64,000 nt of DNA, taken from Psococerastis gibbosa (lineage: Eukaryota; Arthropoda; Insecta; Psocodea; Psocidae). The position numbers and the translations under genes were made by a program. Below are positions 42,701 to 54,900 of this stretch, one piece after another. Below the pieces are notes generated by a model. That model was given only the letters and a program-made list of their open reading frames with translations, made no database searches and was not told the origin of the DNA. Within the stretch, counting starts at the first letter, position 1, and every line of letters starts with the position of its first letter. The stretch covers positions 32,079,464 through 32,143,463 of the forward strand of contig OZ020490.1 of the NCBI GenBank assembly GCA_963971405.1. Direction: 5' to 3'.

Positions 42701-44160
42701 GACGGCTCATTCGTTATATTTGTAACTAGCCACCATATCTGGTGGCCTTTTCGCTATCCACCACCCTTAAACTAAAGGAGTTCAAGTTTTCATGTCTTCG
42801 TGTTCAATCAAGTATGGCGGGGCCCTGGATTATTAAAATTAAATTCTTGAAGCCAGCCCTATGTATGTATCATCTTGGAGTCGGGACCCAAGCCACAGTG
42901 TAGGCACTGCCAGGTTTGGCCTTGCGGGGGCCCCTAGGCCGGAATAGTATGGGGGCCCTTTCTTGGGCAGGGCACCATTACACGAATATTCCACTACCAT
43001 TTATAGAATAGAGACACAGAATGCAAAATAGAATAGAACACAATAGAGTAAGGCGGTTAATCATTAATGCCCCGATACGTTCCGATTTCCCGCCAAATAT
43101 TTCGACAAGTTTATTTATTTGTTTTAGTTTGTTGTTTTTGGTGTTTTAATCTATTGCGATTTTGTATTTTGCTGCTTGTTGTGGGGGCCCCTTTTTTGTG
43201 GGGGGCCACAGCTCTCCTGGCCCAGTAGATAAACCCGTCACTGCCCATTGGTCCCCCAATGGGGCCCCAACTCTTACCTTCCGCCTTTCAGACTCCTCAA
43301 AATCCAATATACAGTACATAGTATTACACACACACACATTAATTATACCCCTCGTTTATGCAAAATCAGAAAGCAACAGGGGTTCTGCAGCTGCTAGTAG
43401 AAGGGGAACAGCACAAGCAACCCCTGCTTTCACTACTTTCTCCCCTTCCGGAAGAACCTCCTATATTCATCCCCTCCTAATACAAAAAACTCCTGTCAGC
43501 TAACCTCTGTCTCAGGGACATGTTTTGATGGACACATATGCATCATGTCGAAAAGTGCATACACGTATGCAAAACTGCATACAACTGCATTATACAACAG
43601 GAGTGCAATAAGCAATACACTTGTTACATTGAGAAGAGGTATTTTAATCGGGGAGGGGAAAGGGGCACCTCGATTCCGACAAACAGGGGTGGGAGGGGGT
43701 TGTTGTGTAACATATAAATACGTGGGGGGAGGGGTGTGTGTGTGTGTGTTGTGCGTGAAAAAATAGACTACGTCTGCCTCAAGCAAACAACAACGCTATT
43801 AGGGGTACATAATGTGAAAGAGGTAAAACTCGTAAACATGTTTTGTATAGGGGTTGTTTCGTAAAGGGACATCCCCTGAGGGCGGGGTGGGGTCCCCCTT
43901 TGCCACGCGTTATATGATCCCCTTCATGATGCGAAATAATTTTATTTTTGTTTATTTTGTTTCTCTTAATTTTTCTCCCATCTTTGGAGGGGGGAGGGGG
44001 GTTCCACTTCTACGTTCCTATGCTATGGGGGTCATACATTGTACTGAAGATTGGAAGCATAATAAAATAATAATGTTTAATACCCCACCCCGAAAAAGGT
44101 TTTTATTTATTATTTAAAAGTAAAGCAAGCAAGACTGAGAAACGTAGCCTAAATGTTTAA
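42701..44160. other. Noncoding interval
   Basis: Holds (AC)n at 43327-43340 and (GT)n at 43736-43749, plus G-rich runs. Several short ORFs have no recognisable domain. No supported gene. Confidence 0.45.
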
Positions 44161-44166
44161 TATGCA

Positions 44167-44355
44167 TAGGCGACTATTCCACCTGTCAATATTCCCTTAT
44201 TTGTGCTTCAAAAATACAATAGATGAGATGCTTGTTTTAATGAGACTATTATGTAGATATACTTAACTTATCTATTATATATTAAGTTATAATAATGGTA
44301 GAGAGAGACTTATTATTGATGCATAAATGACGGAATATTGACAAGTTGAATAGCC
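44167..44355. mobile_element. Tourist-like MITE with short arms
   Basis: Ends GGCGACTATTCCACC and GAATAGCCACC, flanked by ATA and ATG. CTGTCAATATTCC pairs with GGAATATTGACAAG. Interior shared with 7437-7590. Confidence 0.7.
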
Positions 44356-44734
44356 ACCATGGCAGGTTTGTCGCTTTAATATACTGCTTTAATAATGTAA
44401 TTATAATGCATTGAATGCGGCTTAAATATATAGAATAACGTACATACTTTATTGTAGTCCGAACAAACTTCAATAAATGCATATGAGTCTGCTTTAACGC
44501 CTTAGGCTATTGTACAGTATGTATAATGCTGAAGCTTTAATTTAGAAAAACTTACATAGCCTCCTGTATTGTAGCTTCGATTAACTTCAATAAAAATTAC
44601 AGTAGTATTAGTATTAGTAGGTATTAGAGACTATTAAACTTACAGTGTGATTCTGAACTGCAATCAGGAGCGCATCACTGGACAACGAGGTTGCCTAAGG
44701 ACCGCCAAAAACAGTTCTATGTATATATATATAT

Positions 44735-44915
44735 CGACTTCGATGGCCAGGTGGTAACGTGCTTGCACTTGTGCGAGTCTTTACACGCGCCATGCAATCG
44801 GAGTCGTGTCGTACTCATCACAGGTAATAACCTACAGAGGCGACTGAATAGGTCAATCGGATACATTCATTAAATTGTTTGTATGCGATTAATCTTATTA
44901 TATTAAAAAAAAAAA
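44735..44915 (+). mobile_element. SINE with tRNA-like head and poly(A) tail
   Basis: The head GATGGCCAGGTGGTAACGTG resembles a tRNA A box. It is followed by a body that recurs inverted at 62145-62215 and 63070-63200, and ends in A13. A clear B box is not seen. Confidence 0.55.
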
Positions 44916-45067
44916 AAAATGTATGTGTGTGACAGTCCCGTATCCAAGGGGGGCTCCCCTCCCCCCCAAATTTGATCGGATGATCATTGTATTTACAGCG
45001 TCACAAGTGAATTACTACGAATGTAACATTTATAAAAAAAAAATGTTCTTGCCCCCCCCCCCCCAAA

Positions 45068-45194
45068 AAAAAGCCTCCAGAAGTTTTTTTTCCTCTCAAA
45101 ATCCGATTCTATCTAGTGTCAAGCCATTTCATTTCGGGTAGGGGGGTTTGAACTCCCATGAACCCCCCATGAACTCCCTGGCTACGGCCTTGAA
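45068..45194. mobile_element. G-tract MITE, right half
   Basis: Interior CAAAATCCGATTCTATCTAG as in 9359-9518, and right end CTGGCTACGGCCTTG. Preceded at 44937 by another one-ended member (CAGTCCCGTATCC with C-tracts). Confidence 0.6.
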
Positions 45195-45495
45195 CGACGA
45201 TATGGGGAGAGTAGTCTGGAAGCAAGGGAATTATGTAAACAAACATGACCTATATTTGAGGGAAACGCATTGCCCACTAGAAATTTAAAGTAAGCAGTCA
45301 AATTCAAAAATAGCTCAGCCTTTCCATACAACCCACTTGTGCTCTACTAAAAATGAAATTTATATCTTTTCACAACATTTTGTGGGAGTGGGGGAAAACT
45401 GTATGAGAAGGGATCTGCAATAAGTGGCAACTTAGTTGTCAGTGCGTTCTGTTCTACAACTCGTGTGGTTTGTTATACCTGTCTTATACGTCAAA

Positions 45496-45519
45496 ATGCC
45501 CGGCAGACCACTCTGGCAG
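45496..45519 (+). CDS. Possible first coding exon of an unidentified gene
   Basis: TCAAAATGCC start context, eight codons (MPGRPLWQ) and then GTAAGC. The preceding 70 bases look like a unique 5' UTR rather than a repeat. No continuation exon was found downstream in the window, so this is only a lead. Confidence 0.2.
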
Positions 45520-46024
45520 GTAAGCCTGATCCTAAATACAAATACAAATGTTAGAGTCCCTGACCAGTCAGAGCCGGATCGACCGTGTCACATTGCAAAT
45601 AATTAATTGCAAGTAAAAATATATAATATAGTAAATTGTAAACAGCCACCCGAGAGAGTTTTGTACCAAAAAGAAGGAGTAGTTACTTAAACTGTCCAGC
45701 TTCTAGGGTCGTACTTGAGTTTCCCATTAGCAAAAGCAATCCTCACCATTTTTTGCAGTTTTGAGATATTCGCGCCATTTTTTTTAATTTTTCAATACTG
45801 TATCCGATGAATCAGATATTGAGACGCAAAAGCAATTCTAATACTGTTAAAATTAGCTTTAAAAACTGTAATGTTATACCTCATGGCGTTGCGGCACAGC
45901 AGTTTTTTGCGGTTTCTGAAAAATCGACCTGGGTGGACAGGATTGCTTTTGCTAATAGGCAACTCGCTTATCTAATCTATACAGTGATGCGTCAATTTGT
46001 CTGCTCTTCATATATGCTCTAAAA

Positions 46025-46322
46025 CAGGGGTTCCAAACTGTGGTCCACAGACATATATCAGTTGGTCCACGGAGCAAAGTGAGAAATAAGAAAATAAAAC
46101 AGCTGAGTCAGTGGAAATTTGAAGTATAAAATACAGTTAAGTCTTGGCACTGAACTACAAAATCTAACCGATATCAGTCCCAAACATTTAATCAAATATT
46201 AGCACGTAGGCTAATTGTAGGTACAAACTACTTGATCTTAGTCCTATAGAATTTTTGCAGTCATGGTGGTCCACGGAAAATCATAAATTAATCTAGTGGT
46301 CCAAAAAGGTTGGGAACCCCTG
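46025..46322. mobile_element. Complete hAT MITE (CAGGGGTTCC family), uninterrupted
   Basis: 298 bp. Ends CAGGGGTTCCAAACTG and GGTTGGGAACCCCTG, flanked by CTCTAAAA and CTGTAAAA (7 of 8). It gives the empty-site sequence for the insertions at 13955 and 26382. Confidence 0.92.
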
Positions 46323-46734
46323 CTGTAAAACAAGTTATCTGTCTTACTATACTAACAATAGATTTACTATAAATTAAATATAAATATATTTACATAAATT
46401 ATTTTACTTCAAAAACGGACAAGAAACGTGTAAATCTTGTTGCTCTTATGTTTGATCTCAGGTTCCAGCCCCCCCCCCTTTTTTTGCTGCCATAGAATAT
46501 TACAATGTATTAGGCCCCTTTTGGTATCAGTATATCAGCTACTATAATATACATGTTTATTGGAGAGCGGGATATTTATACCGAAAGTGTTGAAATTCTC
46601 AGCTGAGTCAGCAATCATCACCACCAGGGGCACCCACGCGCTGATACATTTTCTTTCATTTACACTTTTAACTGTTATGGTCTACTTTACTATATAGGAG
46701 GCGGTATATAAATTAGACTTAAATGAATGAATAA

Positions 46735-49090
46735 TTAATATGAATGAATGAATGAATGAATGTATTAACAATTTAAATACAATAATTGTAAAGCCCCACA
46801 TGAAGACCTATAACAATTTACCCTACTCTAAAACTAAAGAGAAAAGAAAAAAATCAATTAGACTTAATTTAACTTATTAAACTACACTTACATATTAATA
46901 ACAGATCTCTCGTAAACACATAACAGTCTAGTCCACTATTTCAAATAAAGATTCCACCTCTTCCCGTCTCATCAGCCATTCCCGGACGAATTTGGAAAAT
47001 TTATTTATTGACAGCGACCCAGGACAAATATTAAGTAAGTTAAATAATTTTGGTGCTATATATTGGTAGGATTTGGTGAAATTTGCTATGTATGCCCTTG
47101 GTACTACAAGGTGCTCAATTCTTCTAGTATTTGCTGGTAGCTGGGTCTCTGTACCATGTCCCCACTGATAGAGTAAAAAATTCGCAATGTCTTGTGTAAG
47201 AACAAGTGCCGCAGCGGGAATAAACCGAGAGACGCAAAGAGAGGGAATGATGGCCAAGTTCTAGGTTTTTTGAGTATTGTTCTAATAAGGTATTTTTGGG
47301 TAACTACAAGTGAATTTAAATTTGTAACAAAGGTCCCACCCCACACTTGGATACCATACGCTAACCGAGATTCACAAAGTGAGTGGTATAGTTGGATTAA
47401 AATTTTTTGAGGGCAGACCGTGCGGAGGTAAAAAAGTTGTCTTAAAAAATTTCGACATTTTCCGTTTATCGATTTTAAGTGGCTGCTCCATTTCATATCA
47501 CTGTCGAAGTGGACGCCAAGGTATTTCGTCGTTTGTGCTTTAGTGATAGCTGGGCATTGACAATTTGGATTTTGTAAGTCGCAATTATACGCATGGCATC
47601 TCACTTCGAGGGGCTCATCTATACTTCCTGTTCTTAGATTGTACGGCAGAAAACAGGTTTTACTGACATTAATTGTAAGGCCATGGATTTGGAACCAAGT
47701 GTTAAGATGTTGTAAATCCTCAGTCATAAACATTTGTATCTCATTCCAGTCTCTTGCAGAGTAGCAGAGTGCCGTGTCATCAGCGAAGCTAGTCAAAGTA
47801 CCATGTAGCCGCAAGTTGCATAGTTGATTAGTGTATCAAAATAAATAATAATGGGCCTAAGATTGAGCCTTGTGGTACAGAACATAGTTGTTCCAAAGCG
47901 TCACTATCTACAAAACCAACTGTTCCACTTTTTTGAATTTGCAAACGTACTCTCTGAGTCCTCCCGATCAGATAGCTCTTGAACCACTCCCACGCTATTC
48001 CTCTTACCCCTGCATTCCATAAAATGTCTAGGAGCAAATTGTGTTCGACAGAATCAAAGGCACGGCTTATATCTAAGAACAAGCTGGCTGTTTTACGGCC
48101 TTTATTTAGAGAATCGTATATGGGTCGGGTAAATTCTATTAACGCTAAATCTGTTCCTTTTCCTGCCCTAAACCCAAATTGATTTGAACTTATCCAATTA
48201 TGTTTCGTTAAAAAGTTGTTCAAGCGAGCTGCCATAAGTTTTTCTATGACTTTACTTGTTACATTGAGTAAACTTATAGGACGATATGACTTTGCAGAGC
48301 GGCGATCCCCTTTCTTATGCAATGGTATCACTATTGCTTCTTTCATTTTATAAGGAAATATTCCTTGTGAAAAACTGAGATTTATGATATGTGTAAGATA
48401 GGTAGTAATATGAGCCACAACATTTTTTAAGCAGCCTGTAGATAGGCCATCAGGACCAGCGGAGTTTTTATTTTTTAGTCCAGAAATAACTGTCATTACT
48501 TCATCGTGGGTTACAGGCGATAAAAAAATAGACTGTTCTGTAGACTTTGAGTCCCACCCTGACATAGTGTGTTGGTTTAACGGTGGTTTTACTAACTGCT
48601 CCTTTAATTGCAATGGTAGATTCGTAAACAGCCAGTTTAACTCATTTGCCACCAGCTTAGGATCAGAGATCGCTACTCCATCGTCATTTACAATTTCAAT
48701 CGGTTGTTTATCCTTACTGCACACTCCCATTACTTCATTGATTACTTTCCACTGTTTTTTACTATCACCAGACGCTTCCGTAAACTTGTTGCTATAAAAT
48801 GACTTTTTTCCAGCTGAACTTGTTGCTTTGTATATGTCTTTAAGAACTTTAGCCTCTCTTTACTCTCATAATTTAGAGGAATTCTCTTTTTAGAGTTTAT
48901 AATTGCATATTTCTCGTTTATGAGGGCTTTAAGTTCCCGAGATAACCATGGCTTCCCCGGACTTCTGTATTTGGACATGCGTTTGGGTATAGTTGCCGCC
49001 TTCTGTGCCTGAATCATTTTATTCTCGAATAGTTCGTAAGCGACATTAACATCCGTACAATTTAAATATATATTATGAAACACTTACCCT
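46735..49090 (-). pseudogene. LINE retrotransposon, RT domain nearly complete, three frameshifts
   Basis: The minus strand reads, from 49083 down: a linker region (NIYLNCTDVNVAYELFENK), then RT motifs AIVIPLHKKGDRRSAKSYRP, NQFGFRAGKGTDLAL, FLDISRAFDSVEH, CSVPQGSILGPLLF, SFADDTALCY and KYLGVHFDSDMKW, then a C-terminal region ending SLFEIVD-stop at 46928. This is a non-LTR RT of the jockey/CR1 type (family known, clade inferred). Frameshifts near 48800, 47835 and 47165 break it into four frames with no other obvious damage. The endonuclease domain is absent: the copy is 5'-truncated near 49090. The 3' end is an (ATTC)n tail, seen as GAATGAATGAATG at 46742-46760. Confidence 0.9.
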
Positions 49091-49393
49091 AATATCATTA
49101 TGGCAGCTGCTCTCTCTTCGAACTGTCAGCTACTTGTCTTGTCTGCGAATTGTCCTCTAAATCGCCGTTTCATGTCTTTTATCACTTTAGGGAGCCTATA
49201 CCCATCAGTAGTCTAAAAGACATGAGCAAGCGTTCTGATTGGCTAATAATGACGCACATTGATGACAGTAGGCCATAGGTACACATGGTACACACGTGTA
49301 TACTACCTCTGGACCTAGCTGTTCTAAGTGAATCATTATTATGCCATATCGTAGGACAATTGTCAGCAAAACATAACTTAGCCGAGGGCAAGG

Positions 49394-49550
49394 GCGGAGT
49401 TTGCCTTCAATTTAGGAGGGGGGGGGGGGGTCAGCGGGCAGTTTCAGTGAATTATATAACATTAAAAAACATTATTATTTTTCATTCCCACTACAAACCC
49501 ATTGTTATCTAATGTAAGTTCATTTTATTTGGGGGGGGGGGGGGGGGGGT
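49394..49550. mobile_element. G-tract MITE, right end lost
   Basis: Starts CAAGGGCGGAGTTTGCC, with two G-tracts (49419-49430, 49531-49548). The interior matches the inverse of 26382-26568. Confidence 0.65.
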
Positions 49551-49920
49551 CCGACCGGGAAAATAAGAGGTAAAAATATGATATCGATATTTACATTTTC
49601 TCCCAGACTTCCATAAATACACCAATGCATGGTATTTTAACTTGAAATTCATCTTCATGTTTAATTAGACACATTATTATGTCATCTAAAGCTACTAAAC
49701 CAGTTGACCTAGAGCGCAGACATAGATACTAATTGTTATACTTGTGTATCTGACCAAATTTGTCGATACAGACTGTATAAAGTGCATATTAAGTGGCCAG
49801 TACCTTATATGGAAAATAGGTTACCACTACCGCGGCCTCACCGATCAAGTTCAAGTTATCGACATGAGGTTTTACTAATAGGTAGCGTATTCCAGTCATT
49901 TGTGAAGTTGACTACAAACT

Positions 49921-50035
49921 GAAGAACCAGTAGAATGCAGGCTGATGGGCCGTGGTGGATATGAAAGTGAACTTCCAAAGGTTTCGTCAACAGCTGCGGT
50001 CAACATCTTCAGTGGCGCTGCGTGGACTTCCCAGG
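49921..50035 (-). mobile_element. SINE-like repeat K, inverted
   Basis: GAAGAACCAGTAGAATGCAG, then AACTTCCAAAGGTTTCGTCA and CAACATCTTCAGTGGCGCTG, the inverse order of 15955-16045. Confidence 0.75.
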
Positions 50036-50112
50036 TTGTGCCTCGGTGGCACTGTAGAGAGTTACATTAGCGAGTTACATTGCAGTTACATTGACCCGAA
50101 ACTGTATGTTAT

Positions 50113-50465
50113 TTTGTTTTCCAACGCCAGCTTCTTGGATTTCTGCTTTAAGCAACCCAACCAGTCTGTTTCTTAACTTGAGACACCCTAAGGACAGACT
50201 CATTCACTTCAGAATGAAGGGGAGTTGACTGACAGGGTGGACCTCCTGATTATAGTGGATTCCGAGCCACATAGGGAACGTAGTAAAGTCACACGATTAA
50301 TTCGGAGGTGACCAGGACTCGACACACATGTAGACTGACTGGTATAGCCTCAACGCATTATCATGACCCACCATGTTCTCCTGCCAACGCTGTGACACAC
50401 CATAAGTCTGCTACAGTTTTGAACAGGCTCTATTCTGGTGGATTCAACTTGGTATGGCCGTTGGC
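50113..50465 (-). mobile_element. 5S-headed SINE, (CAA)n subfamily
   Basis: The minus strand starts GCCAACGGCCATACCAAGTT, the copy most like the 5S 5' end. The tail is eroded to AAAACAAAAT. Confidence 0.75.
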
Positions 50466-50706
50466 TACTAGCTGGAAGAACGAGGCTCGAGATGTAGCAG
50501 AATTCCTGGACTCAGTACCGGGTCCAGGATTTTTGGACAGGTTGGGGGTTAGTTCATCAATTAGCGCCCCTATCTCACATTAATCCCCCCCCCCTTCATT
50601 ATGTATTCTAATTGCTGTATAGTTTTTAGTGTCAATCAGCCAATAGGAAACCTGTTCCTGGTTCCTGTGAACCCACACGCCCCCCACGCATAGTTCCGGG
50701 GCTGAT

Positions 50707-50903
50707 CAATGGCGGATCCTGGGGGGGGGGCGGGGGGTCAGGGGGGTCATGACCCCCCTAAATGAGTAAATTCACATTCACAGTAAATTCAGAGGATACC
50801 TAGTAAAAAAATGAATGAAACTGAACTTTTCAACAAACAAAAAATTGCCTTTTAAACTTACAAAAAACTTGTGACCCCGCCCCTAAATTTTCGCTGAATT
50901 TTG
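50707..50903. mobile_element. G-tract MITE, right terminal repeat eroded
   Basis: Starts CAATGGCGGATCC. Flanked by GGGCTGAT at 50699-50706 and 50904-50911. Interior as 21283-21460. Confidence 0.75.
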
Positions 50904-51747
50904 GGGCTGATGGACTCTAAGACTCTAAGAGACTATAGCAATTCAAACACAACAATTAAATTATTATGTTATAATTAACAGTTGAATATATTTAGAAAAA
51001 AGCAAATACATTCAGTTACTAATAAGAAATATATGAAAATGAACGAAGACTACACTGTTTATGCGAGAAAAAATAATTGGGCCTTCATAAGCGTGGACAC
51101 CATATATTTTATATATATACTATTATTATACTGTAGATAAGTCAGTGGCGGACCCAATGGGAGGGGCGACCGAGATAAACCAGTGGCGACTAGATATAAT
51201 AAACTTGCCACATAAAACACATTGGTAGATACCGAAATAGCCCCCCCTCCCCTCCTGTGAAATATTTATGGGTCCTCCCATGAGTCGAGAAGTAGTGAAT
51301 TGCGTACCTTATACCAGTTAAGCTATAAGTTAGTTATTGCATGCTGAATTGAGCGGTACAGCCCTATGTACTTATATACTATTTTAGAAATATTGTGCGA
51401 ATGCGAAAAGCATAATGACATTAAATACCCCACCCTGCGATTCTGTTGTCATTTTCCAATATTTTCATTTTTTTTATGTTGCAATTTGTCACATTACTTT
51501 TGACCTCTTTTGCCATTTCCCGTGAAATTTCCTTCTGCGTTCCATATTGGCCATACTTAGCTTATAGTTTGCCACCTTCTATTCAATTTTATAATCATTG
51601 GTTTAAACACGATTTCGAGACACCAGACTGTTGAAAAAATCATCCCGGGACACATACATTTCATCATAAGGGTTGAAAGGGTTAAATTTATAAATTAACT
51701 TAGCCTATAATATATTATTAAAATTATTGTTGTTGTAGACGTAATGT

Positions 51748-51930
51748 TTACATGTGTCGGGTGTTTCCAAAACCCCCCACCCCCGCCTGCGACGCTCCCT
51801 TATTGTACCCCATCTGCAGGTTCAGTTCGCCCTCGTGAGCCCGCAGTTGCTCCTCTGTGAATGTCCTCTTGTTCTCATCGGCCATTTTGGGCCCCAGGCC
51901 AGGTCCTGTGTATTCTGGATGTTTCTGAGT
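51748..51930 (-). CDS. Mp20-like terminal coding exon
   Basis: Acceptor CAG at 51933-51931. Encodes 60 residues from TQKHPEYTG to GFGNTRHM and stop TAA, including the calponin-type repeat GYNKGASQAG. No clear AATAAA seen within 100 bases after the stop. Confidence 0.96.
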   Translation of the reverse strand, partial: TQKHPEYTGPGLGPKMADENKRTFTEEQLRAHEGELNLQMGYNKGASQAGVGGFGNTRHM

Positions 51931-54900
51931 CTGAAAAATAAAAATATAAGTAAATAAACTGTTGATTGGCAGGGTCTTTCGGGTTTCCCGCCCCCCCCCC
52001 CCCCCTCAGAATTTTGGGATAGATACGCCCATGCTCTATCACCGTCAAGGGGAGGATCCAGGGGCCCAGACGCCCCTCCCCCCGTCTTGAAAAATTAAAC
52101 ATTACTTGCTGCTTGATACTATAAGGCACTAAACACCCGGGTATTGTCATTCGCCATTTTGTATCCTATATGGTAAGTATTGTAAGAAAAGTAAAAGATT
52201 GAAAAAAACAAAAACACGTTTAAGTATTTTTTTATTAAACACTTCTCTAATTGGTAGAACGTTTTTTAAATAATAATACATAAACAACCATAAATTTCTA
52301 AAAATAAATAGGTAAACACCCAATGCTTGGTTTATACACCAGACTTATAATGGATACAAAATGGCGGATGACAATACCTGTCTAATACTAATATATATAG
52401 AGCCCGTATTACGCATTGAAAAGCGCCACTGCTCCAGTTGTGTACGTATTATTTTAAATTAGGTCTGTTCCTAAGTGTATTCTTGTTATTTGTCTATAAC
52501 GACGTTGAACACCGTATATGTACTAACTTGACGGTTAAAAATGTAGGATTAAATATTGTCTATTGTCTATTGTCTATGATGAATAAAAAATACCTCAAGT
52601 GACAAGTCAATCTACTATAGTACAGCAGACTTACGATTCTTCCAAGGGCGTACAGGCATAGAGTGACCTGAGGGATGTTTCTTCGCTCGAATAAATCTGC
52701 AGTCTGGAATATCTCCGTCTCGGGAACGCCATACTTTTTCAGGGCTGCCTGGAACCTGCCAAAAAATTAATAATACACATTAAGTTACACAATATCATTG
52801 AAAATGTTAATCTAACGCCTGCTTTCAGCACTTTCTGCTTTAACCAACCTAGTCAGCCTGGTGGAGAGAGTGAGTATGTTCATTAACTTGAGGCACCCTA
52901 AGGGAAGAAGGGGAGTTGACTGACAGGGTGGACTTCCTGATTATAGTGGATTCCGAACAACTTGTAGAATATAGTAAAGTCACACAGTTAATTCGGAAGT
53001 GACCAGGACTCGACACGCACGTGGACTGACTGGTATAGTCTCAACGCATTATCATGTCCCACCATGTTCCCCTGCCAACGCTGCACACATTACCAAGTTT
53101 GCCGTAGTTTAAAACACGCTCTGCTCTCGTGGATTCAACTTGGTAAGACCGTTGACAAAAGAATGTGTCGTAAAATCAATTAAATCCCTATAAACGAAGG
53201 AATAAAATTTTGAAAGACTAAGAACTTATTTTAGAGTAGCATAGAGCGATAGTGATTGGAATTAGACGTCCCTAATGATAGAGAGCTAGAGGCTATTGAA
53301 GAAGGGAGACAGCTGCTATCTCATCCCCCCCCCCCATTAGGTTCCTCAAAATGCGTAAAACCTCACTATTTCAGTCCTATTTTTCACAAATTTTTTCCCG
53401 GGCCCCCCTGTGCTCTATTGTATTAATTACTTATAATATAACTTAGAACCCTAATTATTGCTCTGAAAATGCGTAAAACCCCAATATTTCAGCCTTATTT
53501 AAAAAAAAAAAAAAATCGTATTTAATCTTAGCCCCCTCCTTGGTCTCATTCTAGATCCGCGCCTGGAAATGGGTAGGGCATTTATTAAGACACAAAATTC
53601 TCGGGCACACCATCACATAGGGTACTCCCAACGACCTCACCATGTTGATTCCATGAGAGCAGAATATGTTTCAAACAGCGGCAAACTTGGAAGTGTGCAC
53701 AGCGTTGGCGGGGGAACATGTCGGGACATGATAACGCGCTGAGCCTATACCTGTCAGTCTAAGTGCGTGTCGAGTCGTGGTCACCTCCGATTTAATCGTG
53801 TGACTTTACCATGTTCCCCAAGTGGTTCGGAATCCACTATAATCAGGAGGTCCACCCTGTCAGTCAACTCCCCTTTCCCCCGAGGTGAAAGAGTCTGCCC
53901 TTAGGGTGCCTCAAGTTAACAAACAGACTCACTCCCCCCGCCAGGCTGACAGGGTTGCCAAAAGCCGAAATGCTGAAAGCAGGCGTTGGAAACAATATCA
54001 TTTAGGGTGCAGTGGAAGGAACCAGTAGAAGAGATCGGCTGAAGAAGGAATACATGGATGAACTGAAGGCGGACGTAGGAGATCGAACGTACCAAGAGCT
54101 GAAGAGGAATGTGCAAGAATGCAAGATCGAGTGACCTGCGGAGGATGATACCATTGAGATTGTGGCCTCAGAAGAAGCCTGTTTATATAGTGCTTGGTAC
54201 GTCTTTCTTTATAATAGTAGTATCGAAGGAAGTGCCCTAAGAATAATATAATGATTTATGAACAGATTGAGCATTGAACGAAATAGTCGATGCTGTCATA
54301 TTTTTTTGGGGCTCTGCCAGGAAACCAATCATTGAGTGTGTCAATACCCTGGCGAATGTCTCGCTATAGAAAAGAAATATGAGATTTCAACAGGTTTCAG
54401 GATTTACAATATATATTTCATTTATTATATTATATAATAAAAATAAATTGAAGCAGATGAAACAAAAATAAATTAAGGCCCAATTTTACACACCCCCCCC
54501 CCCCCGGCGCCCACACCATAGCCACTCGTTTACTAGTTTCACAATAAATAAATAAAATAAATAAATATCAACTTTTTTGTTCTATTAGTAAGCCAACCTA
54601 GCGGAGGTAGGGCTATAAGCCCTCTCTTACACTCAACTAGGAAAGCCCGGGACCGCCTGCTTTACATGCCCTCCGAAGCATGGCCAGAAAATGTAGCAAG
54701 TCACAATGTCACATTTTACAGTATTTCATTGTAGAGGGAAAATAATCACAGCCGTTTGAAGAAATGCTCCTCAACATTGCGATTGGTCAGATATAGGTGC
54801 GTTTATGAAATTACTTTCACCTGATAGGCCATACCAAGTTGAGTAGCCTACACCACAAAAGAACCTGTTCCAAAATGCAGCATAACTGTTGAGTGCACAG

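Noticed and set aside
44735-44820. A functional tRNA gene
   Set aside because: A tRNA-like A box is present, but no cloverleaf or clear B box, and the unit recurs as a repeat with a poly(A) tail.
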